DNA from: Fibrobacteria bacterium
GTDB taxonomy: Bacteria > Fibrobacterota > Fibrobacteria > UBA5070
Reading direction: 5' to 3'
Assembly: GCA_020633825.1 (NCBI GenBank)
Contig: JACKCV010000001.1
Location: 807,001-871,000 of the forward strand
Length of the DNA: 64,000 bases
The notes below the pieces were generated by a model. It was not told the DNA's origin. It saw only the letters and a program-made list of their open reading frames with translations, and searched no databases. Positions 43,664 through 52,540 of the stretch are shown here, one piece after another; the first letter of the stretch is position 1; each line of letters opens with the position of its first letter. The position numbers and the translations under genes are program-made.

Positions 43664-45283
43664 ATGAGCAAGTCAGCTGTTGTCTGCGCCGGGATCGCTT
43701 TCCTGGCATCGTCCGCCATGGCGGATCTCGTGCTGGGAACCTTCGATGTCGCGGCAGCGGATTCCACGGAAGTCAAATCCCTGTACGCCGCATCCTCCTT
43801 CTCCAACGCCAATTCCCCTCGATCCCTGGCCGTGAAAGGGGGGGCGCTCGAGCTCACCACCACCCTGGGGATGGAGGCCGATCCATACTCCGCCAATGCC
43901 GGCATCATCGTTCCGTTGAACAGCCTGTGGGCTCCGATGGACATCCGGTCGGCCACCGCCATCACCTTCGACATCTGGGGATCCTCCAAGTTCAAGGTGA
44001 ATTTCGCATTCGGGTCGGAGGTCTACCCCCAAGGGAATGCCGGGGTGGTGAAGGTCTCCGCAATCTCGGTCACGACGGCGAAGCAGACCGTGACCATCGG
44101 CCTGAATCCGGTCTGCGAACTCGAATATCTGGAGTGGATGGACAACGCCGAGAAATACCCCAACGGGATGGATGCGGTCTATGTCACCAGTGCCGCCGAT
44201 CCCGACTACAACAGCAAGATGAACGTGGCCATGGCCGTCAGGCAGGCGCAATTCAACATCGATCCGGCATGGGGGACCGGTGGGAAATCCATCACGACCC
44301 CGGTGGGGGCGACGACGCTCTCGGTGGACAACATCGTTCTGGTCGATTACGAGGAGCCGATCCTCCAGGGTGTGAACTGCTCTTCCGGACTTCCCTCGGT
44401 GGTCTTCTCGCCGATGACGGGGGAATTCTTCAATCAGAACAAGACCGGAGGATACTGGTACGCCTTCGCCGATGACGAGGCCACCGGGGACGCTCTGGGC
44501 AACTCGAAGGTCCATCTGACCGGAGACGAGTGGGAGATGGACACCACCCTGCGGGCCGCCGTTCTGCATGCCGATCTGGACAAGATGGTCGCCGGGGAAT
44601 TCCACAAGTATGCCGGATTCGCCGCAGTCGGGACGGGGGCGCCGGAGGAATCGATCCTCGATCTCACGGGCCTCAAGGCGATCGAATTCGCCATGATGGT
44701 CCCTGAAGGATTGTCCTTGGATCCGACGAAGGTGGGAGGTGTCCATTTCCAGGTCCAGGAGCAGTCGGTCCCCGATTCGGTGACCCACGAAGTCTTCATC
44801 CCAGCCAAGCAAGTGGCCTTGGGAGAGCCGATCTGCGTGGACGTGGACATGTTGAAGATGCCGGCTTGGTTCCGCACCCTCAGTGACGGGACTCGGCGTG
44901 ACGAATACAGGGAGTTCAATCCGGCCGATGTGGTGAAGCTCAACTGGATGATGAAGCTCAACGAGAAGGACACCAGCGCCCTGGCGCAAGGGTTCGCCGT
45001 CGGCGCGATCACCTTCCACGGGCTTTCCAGTCTTCCCACCTCGGTCACTCCCCGGAGAGCGGTCGCGTCCTCCTTCACGGCCAGCTACGCCAACAGCATC
45101 CTGTCGGTCGGGGGCCTCGAAGGGTACAAGACCCTCGATGTTCTCTCGCTCAGCGGTGCTCGCGTCGCGTCGTTTCAAATTGGAACCGCGGCCAGAATCC
45201 GTCTGGACCGCGGAGCCTACCTTCTCGTCGCCCGCGCGGAAGGTCGGTTGACCCTGTCGCGCACCCTCGCGGTCGCGAAGTAG
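43664..45283 (+). CDS. Secreted two-module protein with T9SS-like C-terminal tail, paralogue 3
   Basis: 539 residues from ATG 43664 (AGGAG 9 bases upstream). Signal peptide SKSAVVCAGIAFLASSAMA is close to that of paralogue 1. Module 1 runs from DLVLGTFDVAAADSTEVKSLY to TLSVDNIVLVDYE, module 2 from VVFSPMTGEFFNQNKTGGYWY to GFAVGAITFHGL, and the tail from LSVGGLEGYKTLDVLSLSGARVASFQ to RLDRGAYLLVARAEG. It is closer to paralogue 1 than to paralogue 2 in the N-terminal module. Stop codon TAG. It lacks the shared 86-bp 3'-UTR, so it probably arose by an older duplication or has since been separated from it. Confidence 0.82.
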   Translation: MSKSAVVCAGIAFLASSAMADLVLGTFDVAAADSTEVKSLYAASSFSNANSPRSLAVKGGALELTTTLGMEADPYSANAGIIVPLNSLWAPMDIRSATAITFDIWGSSKFKVNFAFGSEVYPQGNAGVVKVSAISVTTAKQTVTIGLNPVCELEYLEWMDNAEKYPNGMDAVYVTSAADPDYNSKMNVAMAVRQAQFNIDPAWGTGGKSITTPVGATTLSVDNIVLVDYEEPILQGVNCSSGLPSVVFSPMTGEFFNQNKTGGYWYAFADDEATGDALGNSKVHLTGDEWEMDTTLRAAVLHADLDKMVAGEFHKYAGFAAVGTGAPEESILDLTGLKAIEFAMMVPEGLSLDPTKVGGVHFQVQEQSVPDSVTHEVFIPAKQVALGEPICVDVDMLKMPAWFRTLSDGTRRDEYREFNPADVVKLNWMMKLNEKDTSALAQGFAVGAITFHGLSSLPTSVTPRRAVASSFTASYANSILSVGGLEGYKTLDVLSLSGARVASFQIGTAARIRLDRGAYLLVARAEGRLTLSRTLAVAK

Positions 45284-45692
45284 ACCCTCGCGACGGTCGT
45301 TGCGGATCGTCGCATTCCGATCGCGCGGGAGCCTTCCCCCATCCGCGGGGGGAGGTTCCAGTCGGAGCTTCCTTCGGACCTGGGCGCGGCGATCTCCGAG
45401 TCTCGGGACAACTGGATCCGTGGAGGTCGAATCGGGGACTTCGTCGGAGTGGGGGCTCCGGTCCGGAGCGCATCAGGAAGGAATCCTGGTCGGGCGGGAC
45501 GTCCGAATTCGAGCCCATCGAGCCTTCCCGCGTGTCGGCATGGATCTGTCGAGGGCCGGTACGAGCCGGTGAGGTCAAATTCCAAGCCGCTTCCCCGGAA
45601 CGAGCCCTTACTTTTTAACAACGCCCACCATTCGGATGTCGTCCGTGAACCCCAGAATCCTTCGCAATTCCCCCCAATGAGGATTTTCCGCC
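45284..45692. other. Intergenic region between paralogue 3 and the FISUMP lipoprotein gene
   Basis: About 410 bases. A hairpin near 45332-45355 (CCTTCCCCC with GGGGGGAGG) may end paralogue 3 transcription, though no T-run follows. A short AT-rich stretch (CTTACTTTTTAACAACG, about 45606-45622) lies 70 bases before the next start and may hold its promoter. No gene seen. Confidence 0.4.
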
Positions 45693-48600
45693 ATGTCTCC
45701 AATGTTCTCCGCACGGAACCTGTTCCATAGGAAGCTTCCAGCGTTTCTGACTGGCCTGGTCCTCGCCAGCGTCTTGAATTCCTGCCAATCGGTGTCGAAT
45801 CCCGACCCTGGCACGTCTTCCCAACCGCAGTATCGGGCCACGATTCCGCGCATCACGAACGAATCGCGCATCCCTGAAAAGGCGACCTGGGAAGCCGACG
45901 GGAAGACCGGGACCAGGGCCCTTGCCAAAGGGGATCTGGTTGTTCCCATCGGCTTGGACAATCCTCCGAAGGACACGGTTTGGGTCGGGCTATGGAGGGC
46001 CGGCGTCCAGTACTACCGCCTTGCCTACCGTTACGAAGGGAACGAGAACCTGAAATTCCTGAAGGACTTTCCGGACGAGATCGCCTTGACCGTCTTGAAG
46101 ACCATCCACCCATCCACTTCGGACTCCGCTTTCCGGCGCGAGTTCGCCCGGCTGCTCGTCGCGAACGACCCGTTGGTCAAGGATCTGGGCTTTCCCAAGC
46201 AGGGCTTGACGGGGGTGTCCTCCGACCTTGTCCTCGCCGAGGCGATGAAGATCATCGCCGAAAAACGCCTTCCGTTGGCCGATATCGTCCCCGCTACGGG
46301 ATCTTGGGCCCTGGGACTGGATTCCAATTCCATTCGGTCCCGAATTCGGGATCAGGTCTCCAACAATTCCCTCGAGGCCGACACCTCGCTTCTCTTCCGC
46401 GCACCCATCGTCGTGGCCGCCCCCGTCAAGCTGGGCGGCTCCTTGGTCGCCGGGGAGGGCAAGATCTTCCTGACCGGCAAACTCGAATCCAGCCAAGGAA
46501 TCATCGGAGCCAGCATCCGAGTGCTGCGCGACGAGGAGGATGTGACCTCCAAGTTCGAAATCCCCACCATCTTGTTGTTCGACCGTCCGACGGTCCTGGA
46601 TTTGGCCGATCAAAAATGTGCTCTGGGAGCAACGGGAGTCGTTCCCGCGGGCGAATACCGGTTGGAGATCGTTGCTCAGGATGAACTCAAGCGCGTGCTC
46701 CGCGTGGAGCTCGTCTTCACGGTGACCGCAGCTCCGGATGAAACCGCTCCCGTGATTCTTGCCGCGAACGATTCGACCCGCAACCAGACCGTGCCGTTCT
46801 CGGTGGGGGAAATCGGGCTTGCTTGGAAAGTGACCGACAACAAGTCCGTGGACAGCGTTTGGATCGATGGCAAGCTTTCCGCCGGAGAAAACGCGATCTA
46901 CTCAAGCAAGGCGTCCCTGAAGGTGGGGGTGAACGAGATTGAAATTCGAGCGATCGACAAGGCTCGGAACACCTCCGTCGCCAAGCTTGAAATTACCCGC
47001 AAGGCGGATGTGAACCGCATCGCCCCCGAAATCGTTCCCGAGGCGGGCACCAAGACGCAGACGGTTCCGTACACCACCGACAAGCTGACCGTTTCCTGGA
47101 AGGTGACCGACGATGAAAGCCTCGCCTGGGTGGAAATCCAGGGGAATGCCATCGAAGGCCAGTCCGATCTTTTCAGTGCGGAAGTGCCTCTGAAGGTGGG
47201 GGCCAACGACGTCGTGGTCCAGGCCCAGGACGAGGTGGGGAACAAGAGCACCCAGAAGATCGTGGTGACCCGTGAGGCGTACCGCGATCCCAATGCACCG
47301 GTGATCGTCGCCGAGGCGGGCACCAAGACCCAGACCGTCCCGTACGCCACCGACAAACTGACCGTTTCCTGGAAGGTGACCGACGACGAGAACCTCGCTT
47401 CCGTGGAGATCCAGGGGAAGGTCATCGAGGGCCAGACGGGAATTTTCAGCGAAGAAGTGCCCTTGAAGGAGGGGATCAACGACATCGTGGTCGTGGCCCG
47501 GGACGCGACGGGGAACAAGAGCACCCAGACGATCGTGGTGACGCGTGAAGCCTATCGCGATCCCAATGCACCGGTGATCGTCGCCGAGGCGGGCACCAAG
47601 ACGCAGACGGTTCCGTACACCACCGACAAGGTGACCGTTTCCTGGAAGGTGACCGACGACGAGAGCGTCGCCTCCGTGGAGATCCTGGGCAATGTCATCG
47701 AGGGCCAGTCGGGAATCTTCAGCGAGGAAGTGCCCCTGAAGGTGGGGACCAACGACATCGTGATCCAGGCTTTCGACGCGACGGGGAACAAGAGCACCCA
47801 GAAGATCGTGGTGACCCGTGAGGCGTACCGCGATCCCAACGCTCCAGTGATTGCCGCCGAAGCGGGCACCAAGACGCAGACGGTTCCGTACGCCACCGAC
47901 AAGGTGACCGTTTCCTGGAAGGTGACCGACGACGAGGGGGTTTCGTCCGTTCTGATCAAGGGCGTGGCGGTGACCGGCAACCAAGACGTCTACAGCCTGG
48001 GCGTGGCCCTGCTGGTCGGGGAGAATCCCATCGTGGTGGAAGCCTCCGATGCCGCGGGCAACAAGGTCACGGACAAGATCGTGGTGACGCGTGAAGCCTA
48101 TCGCGATCCCAACGCACCGGTGATCGTCGCCGAAGCGGGCACCAAGACACAAACCGTGGCCTACGCGACCGACAAGCTCACCGTCTCCTGGAAGGTGACC
48201 GACGACGAGAGCCTGGCCTCCGTGGAGATCCAGGGGAAGGTCATCGAGGGCCAGTCGGGCATCTTCAGCGACGAAGCGCCCCTGAAGGTGGGAACCAATG
48301 ACATCGTGATCCAGGCAATGGATGCGACGGGGAACAAGAGCACCGAGACGATCGTGGTGACGCGTGAAGCCTATCGCGATCCGAATCCCCCGGTGATCGT
48401 CGCCGAAGCGGGCACCAAGACACAAACCGTGGCCTATGCGACCGACAAGCTGACGGTGTCCTGGAAGGTGACCGACGACGAGAGCCTGGCCTCCGTGGAG
48501 ATCCAGGGGAAGGTCATCGAGGGCCAGTTGGGAATCTTCAGCGAGGAAGTGCCCTTGGATGTGGGGACCAACGATATCGTGATCGAGGCATTGGACGCGA

Positions 48601-50123
48601 CCGGGAACAAGAGCACCGAGACGATCGTGGTGACGCGTGAAGCCTACCGCGATCCGAATCCCCCGGTGATTGTCGCGGAGGCGGGCACCAAGACACAAAC
48701 CGTGGCCTATGCGACCGACAAACTGACGGTTTCGTGGAAGGTCACCGATGACGAAAAGGTCGCCTCGGTCCAGATCAATGGCGTGGCCGTGACCGGCATC
48801 CAAGGCGTGTACAGCTTGAGCATGGCCCTGGTGGTCGGAGACAATCCGGTGGTCGTGGAAGCTGCTGATCCCACGGGCAACAAAGCCACCGCGAAGATCG
48901 TGGTTACACGGGCGAAGATGCTCAATACTGCGCCGATTTTCACCAAGGGAGCCGATGTCTCGGTTCTCGAAGACGCAGGTTTGGTCAAGGTCGCCTCTTG
49001 GGCGATCGGAATCAAGCCGGGAACCCAAATCGAGGAAGCGGATCAGGTGCTGTCCTTCGTGGTGACGACCACGGAGCCGACCCTGTTCCAAGTGGCTCCT
49101 GCCATCACGCCGACCGGGGATTTGAGCTTCACTCCGGCGGCGAATGCCTTTGGCAAGGCTGTCGTGACCGTCAAATTGCAAGACGATGGAGGAACCGCCA
49201 ATGGCGGCGTGAACGTATCAGCGGCCCAAACGTTTGGGATCACCATCGCACCGGTCAACGAGCCTCCCAGTTTCAAGTCCACCCTGGCGGCGATCACGGT
49301 GAAGAATTACGAAGGGCTCAAGACGTATTCCGGTTGGGCGACGGCGATTTCGGGAGGGCCCGGGGGAGAAGCCGCCGTCGATGGTTTCGAGGTCACCGTT
49401 CCGACGGCAGCGCAGGATTTGTTCGAAACCCTTCCCCAAGTGGATAAAAACGGCACGCTGACTTTCCAGACCAAGCGGAATGTCAAGACCGATGCACCCA
49501 TCGTCGCCACCGTTGTGGCTCATGATCCCGATGGCACGGCCAATGGGGGGGTGGATCGATCGAGTCCGGTATCCCTTTCCATCTCCATCGAGGACGAGGT
49601 GATGGTGGGAGAGAAGGCCTACAAGTTCAAGACGCTGGGGAACCAGGTGTGGATGCTGGAGAACATGGGTGGGAACACCTCGTGGAGTGAAGCGCTCGGG
49701 CTGCCCACGGAGTGCAATGACATCATCTGTGCGGAGCGGATCCAGAATCCGATGCAGGGCGTCTGCCCTGTCGGATGGCACGTTCCGACCTCCGCGGAGT
49801 GGACGAAGCTGATCGAGTTTGCCGCAGGTTCCGATGATGCAGCAGCGGGTGCGACAAGGCTCAAATCCACAGAAGGCTACTGCCACTACTCCACTTCCAC
49901 AAACACAGAAACCTGCACTCCTGGCACGGATGATTTCGGGTTCAATCTGGTTGCGAATACGGGAACAGGAGGTCCGGGGTTTTCCGTTTCCTTTTCCAGG
50001 ATGTGGATACCGGAGGAGAATTCCGATATTTATGGAACTTCGCTCACCAGCGCAATCAATTTCGGTAGGGAGAGGAAGGCGAGTTCAGGAGCGGTTCGCT
50101 GCATGCTGAACCAGGCTCCCTGA
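45693..50123 (+). CDS. Giant lipoprotein: tandem Ig-like repeats, cadherin-like modules, C-terminal FISUMP domain
   Basis: 1476 residues from ATG 45693 (AGGA 9 bases upstream). Signal peptide with lipobox VLNSC near residue 31. Residues about 35-345 form an N-terminal region of unknown family. One diverged and then seven nearly identical 91-residue Ig-like repeats follow (about 350-1080), each with AEAGTKTQTV, LTVSWKVTDDE, ATGNKST and IVVTREAYRDPN. Two cadherin/VCBS-like modules come next (DDGGTANGG, DPDGTANGG). The last 180 residues are a FISUMP domain (GNQVWMLENMGG, GVCPVGWHVPTSAEWTKL, SSGAVRCM). FISUMP proteins are a Fibrobacter hallmark of unknown function. Surface display on a long stalk is inferred; adhesion is plausible. 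Confidence 0.87.
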   Translation: MSPMFSARNLFHRKLPAFLTGLVLASVLNSCQSVSNPDPGTSSQPQYRATIPRITNESRIPEKATWEADGKTGTRALAKGDLVVPIGLDNPPKDTVWVGLWRAGVQYYRLAYRYEGNENLKFLKDFPDEIALTVLKTIHPSTSDSAFRREFARLLVANDPLVKDLGFPKQGLTGVSSDLVLAEAMKIIAEKRLPLADIVPATGSWALGLDSNSIRSRIRDQVSNNSLEADTSLLFRAPIVVAAPVKLGGSLVAGEGKIFLTGKLESSQGIIGASIRVLRDEEDVTSKFEIPTILLFDRPTVLDLADQKCALGATGVVPAGEYRLEIVAQDELKRVLRVELVFTVTAAPDETAPVILAANDSTRNQTVPFSVGEIGLAWKVTDNKSVDSVWIDGKLSAGENAIYSSKASLKVGVNEIEIRAIDKARNTSVAKLEITRKADVNRIAPEIVPEAGTKTQTVPYTTDKLTVSWKVTDDESLAWVEIQGNAIEGQSDLFSAEVPLKVGANDVVVQAQDEVGNKSTQKIVVTREAYRDPNAPVIVAEAGTKTQTVPYATDKLTVSWKVTDDENLASVEIQGKVIEGQTGIFSEEVPLKEGINDIVVVARDATGNKSTQTIVVTREAYRDPNAPVIVAEAGTKTQTVPYTTDKVTVSWKVTDDESVASVEILGNVIEGQSGIFSEEVPLKVGTNDIVIQAFDATGNKSTQKIVVTREAYRDPNAPVIAAEAGTKTQTVPYATDKVTVSWKVTDDEGVSSVLIKGVAVTGNQDVYSLGVALLVGENPIVVEASDAAGNKVTDKIVVTREAYRDPNAPVIVAEAGTKTQTVAYATDKLTVSWKVTDDESLASVEIQGKVIEGQSGIFSDEAPLKVGTNDIVIQAMDATGNKSTETIVVTREAYRDPNPPVIVAEAGTKTQTVAYATDKLTVSWKVTDDESLASVEIQGKVIEGQLGIFSEEVPLDVGTNDIVIEALDATGNKSTETIVVTREAYRDPNPPVIVAEAGTKTQTVAYATDKLTVSWKVTDDEKVASVQINGVAVTGIQGVYSLSMALVVGDNPVVVEAADPTGNKATAKIVVTRAKMLNTAPIFTKGADVSVLEDAGLVKVASWAIGIKPGTQIEEADQVLSFVVTTTEPTLFQVAPAITPTGDLSFTPAANAFGKAVVTVKLQDDGGTANGGVNVSAAQTFGITIAPVNEPPSFKSTLAAITVKNYEGLKTYSGWATAISGGPGGEAAVDGFEVTVPTAAQDLFETLPQVDKNGTLTFQTKRNVKTDAPIVATVVAHDPDGTANGGVDRSSPVSLSISIEDEVMVGEKAYKFKTLGNQVWMLENMGGNTSWSEALGLPTECNDIICAERIQNPMQGVCPVGWHVPTSAEWTKLIEFAAGSDDAAAGATRLKSTEGYCHYSTSTNTETCTPGTDDFGFNLVANTGTGGPGFSVSFSRMWIPEENSDIYGTSLTSAINFGRERKASSGAVRCMLNQAP
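47025..48935 (+). repeat. Seven tandem 273-bp coding repeats
   Basis: The GAG codon of the AEAGTK motif recurs at 47040, 47313, 47586, 47859, 48132, 48405 and 48678, exactly 273 bases (91 codons) apart with no indel. Units 5 and 6 are nearly identical at DNA level; units 4 and 7 share a variant middle (VAVTG replacing VIEGQ). Confidence 0.92.
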
Positions 50124-50149
50124 GGGCTGTTCGAGATCCCTTGGGATAA

Positions 50150-50175
50150 GAGGGGCTCCCTTCCGGAGCCCCCTC
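50150..50175 (+). terminator. Hairpin after the FISUMP gene
   Basis: GGGGCTCC with GGAGCCCC, loop CTTCC, 27 bases after the stop. No T-run; probably reinforced by the stronger terminator at 50230. Confidence 0.45.
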
Positions 50176-50229
50176 CACGGCCGCTCTAGCCCTTGTGGGA
50201 GGAGTGGCCTCGGCCAATTCTGCGTTTCA

Positions 50230-50274
50230 GAGCCCTGGAAGCCCCTTTTTGGGAATGCCTTCCGGGGCTCTTTT
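50230..50274 (+). terminator. Strong terminator-like hairpin between FISUMP and GH8 genes
   Basis: GAGCCCTGGAAG (50230-50241) pairs with CTTCCGGGGCTC (50259-50270) over 12 bp with one G-U, followed by TTTT. Confidence 0.7.
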
Positions 50275-50561
50275 CACATTGGGTCCTGCAGGTGCCAAAT
50301 GGAGAGATTCCTCGGACGGGTCTTGAACGGCTCGGGGAGGGAATACGACCAAGGGATTGGACCCTGGGGCACAAACGCCCCACGGGTCGGGAATTTCGAG
50401 GCTATACTCCTTTACTTCCAGGCTGGCCTTGCCGGCGCCGTTTTTTCGGATCGACTCGCCCTGAGGGGGGCCGGACCACTGGGGTCCGATCACTCCGTGC
50501 CACATGGGGAGCCTTCCGCCCGAATGACCCATTTCATCTCCAAAATTCCAAAGAGGATCCC
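50275..50561. other. Leader region of the GH8 gene
   Basis: About 290 bases. A hairpin GACCC-GGGGC/GCCCC-GGGTC at 50360-50388 is followed by TATACT at 50403-50408, a possible -10 box without a matching -35. A further short inverted repeat CGGACC/GGTCCG lies near 50472-50488. No gene is supported here. Confidence 0.4.
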
Positions 50562-52424
50562 ATGAAACGCTTCATCCTCCCTCTCCTTTGCCTGGGAGGC
50601 ATGCTGCTCCCCAAGGCGACCGGAGCTGCACAGCTGCTTCCTTATGACGAATTGCCCCTGAAATACCCCACTCTGGTGAACTGGGATGCGTCCTTGAAGA
50701 AGCAGTATGCCGGGTGGAAGGCGTCGTTCCTGCAAGGCGGGAATGTCCAAGGCAAGGATCCCAGCGGGAATGCCGCCGTGGTCTCCGAGGGCCAATCCTA
50801 CGGCATGATGATGGCTCTCTGGTTCAACGACCAAGCCACGTTCAATGCCATCTGGAGCGCCACCGAAACCAACATGTGGAACGGGAGCACCTACGGCTGG
50901 AAGTCCTCCGACAAGAACTCCTGGGCGGCGGACGCCGACCTCGACATCGCGGGCATGCTGATTTTCGCCTCGGCGTTGGTCGACAAGGGACTTTGGACCG
51001 ATTACACGGTTTCGGGCAACAACTACAAGGCCAAGGCCTTGAAGAACCTCGACGGAATCGCCAAGAACATGATCTCGGGTGGAATGGTCAAGTCGGGCAA
51101 CTGGACCGGTGCCATGAACCCCAGCTACCAGGAAGTCCACTGGTACCGGGTCTTCTCCGAATTCCTCAAGGCCAATGGAGCCTCCGACCCCGGTTGGTCG
51201 ACCACCATCTACAATGGTGGGTACCAATTGCTTGGAGCCCAGCCCAATGGCAACAAGGGAATGGCCCGCAACTTCTGCACGACCTCTGGCGGCTCGCAGG
51301 GAGATGGTGTCTCCATGCCGACTCGTGACGACATGGGCTTCGACGCCATCCGCGTCCCTTGGCGCGTGGGTCTGGACGGCCTCTGGTACCGTGCTCCCAA
51401 GGCGTTCGCATGGATCAAGGGCGCCTGGACCGGGGGGATCGTGGATCCTGCCAAGCCGGGACTCTATGTCAACCTGAGCAGTCCCAGGCTTTGGGGATGG
51501 TGCGAACCCGCGGAAGCCGCCGCCGGAACCTGCACCTCCGAGTACGAGCAGTTCATGTCCCGCATCATGTGGGCGGCGTCCGCGATCGGCGGCTACGACA
51601 GCATCCCCGCGGCCAAGACCGCCTACATGGGCATGGTGTCCAACATCGCCTCCATCATCGGAGGGCGGAGCTACTTCTCCTACTACGACGACAACGCCAC
51701 CAGCAAGCCCAGTCAGAACTACTTCGCCCAGTCCCTGGGAATCCTCGGCGCCCTTGCCATGGCGGGTCGTGCCGTCAACGTTTGGGACGACCTGAAGAAC
51801 CCCTGGAACCCGCCCGATACCGCCGCCAAGATCACGACCGCCCTCAAGGCCAGTGTTCCGGCCATCTATCTGGCCGGCCAAGGCTCTCCGGAGTCGGTCA
51901 CGTTCACCGCGACCTTCTCCAGGCCGGCGATCTGCACCCTGTACGTCACCGGGGCGACTTCGGGAGCCAAGTACAAGTATGTGTCGGCCACGGCCTCGAC
52001 CTCGCTTTCCGTTCCCTGGACGGCAAGCCAGACCCAGGCCTTCACCTCCAAAAAGTTCATCGGCGGCGAAAATGTCGATGTCACGATCAAATTGAGCGGA
52101 TCCCTGTCGGTTCCGGCCAATGGCAAGGTCACCATCCAGGTGAAGGGCGTCTCCGGGGTGCAGCGCGCTTCCCGCCTCAGCCGTGCGCAGTGGATCGGTT
52201 CCGACGTCGTCCTCCCGCAGGGCATCTTGTCCTCCGCTTCGCAGGCTCAGGTCCGCGTCCTCGATCTGCGCGGGCACGTGGTCGCCCAGGCGACCTCCCT
52301 GGTGCGCGAGGAAGAAGGGGTCGCCCGCATCGCGGTTCCGCGTCCCCAAGGCCTCTCCGGCGTGTACACCCTCGAAATCGCCTCGGCAGACCGCACCTGG
52401 AGAGGTCCTCTCTCCTCGTTTTAA
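50562..52424 (+). CDS. Secreted glycoside hydrolase family 8 (endoglucanase-type) with T9SS-like tail
   Basis: 620 residues from ATG 50562 (GAGG 5 bases upstream). Signal peptide KRFILPLLCLGGMLLPKATGA. The GH8 catalytic domain spans about 30-420: the general acid Glu in VVSEGQSYGMMMALW (about residue 76), AADADLDIAGMLIFA with the conserved Asp pair (about 125) and MGFDAIRVPWRVGLD. GH8 enzymes are inverting hydrolases of beta-1,4-glucans, xylans, chitosan or lichenan. A linker (PWNPPDTAAK), a beta-sandwich (about 445-540) and a tail (AQVRVLDLRGHVVAQATS ... GLSGVYTLEIAS) like T9SS sorting domains follow. Which glucan it cuts cannot be decided. Extracellular location is inferred. Confidence 0.9.
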   Translation: MKRFILPLLCLGGMLLPKATGAAQLLPYDELPLKYPTLVNWDASLKKQYAGWKASFLQGGNVQGKDPSGNAAVVSEGQSYGMMMALWFNDQATFNAIWSATETNMWNGSTYGWKSSDKNSWAADADLDIAGMLIFASALVDKGLWTDYTVSGNNYKAKALKNLDGIAKNMISGGMVKSGNWTGAMNPSYQEVHWYRVFSEFLKANGASDPGWSTTIYNGGYQLLGAQPNGNKGMARNFCTTSGGSQGDGVSMPTRDDMGFDAIRVPWRVGLDGLWYRAPKAFAWIKGAWTGGIVDPAKPGLYVNLSSPRLWGWCEPAEAAAGTCTSEYEQFMSRIMWAASAIGGYDSIPAAKTAYMGMVSNIASIIGGRSYFSYYDDNATSKPSQNYFAQSLGILGALAMAGRAVNVWDDLKNPWNPPDTAAKITTALKASVPAIYLAGQGSPESVTFTATFSRPAICTLYVTGATSGAKYKYVSATASTSLSVPWTASQTQAFTSKKFIGGENVDVTIKLSGSLSVPANGKVTIQVKGVSGVQRASRLSRAQWIGSDVVLPQGILSSASQAQVRVLDLRGHVVAQATSLVREEEGVARIAVPRPQGLSGVYTLEIASADRTWRGPLSSF

Positions 52425-52481
52425 GTCCTGCGATCCCCCTCCCCGTGCGGAGGGGGGCTGGTTGGCGATGTAACTTGATTC

Positions 52482-52520
52482 GGCGCTTCGGGTTTGATTG
52501 AACCCGAAGCGCCTTTTTTT
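52482..52520 (+). terminator. Strong Rho-independent terminator after GH8
   Basis: Perfect 13-bp stem GGCGCTTCGGGTT/AACCCGAAGCGCC with a TGATTG loop and seven T (52514-52520). It ends 20 bases before the next start codon. Confidence 0.88.
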
Positions 52521-52540
52521 CGACCAACCCCCCTAGTACC

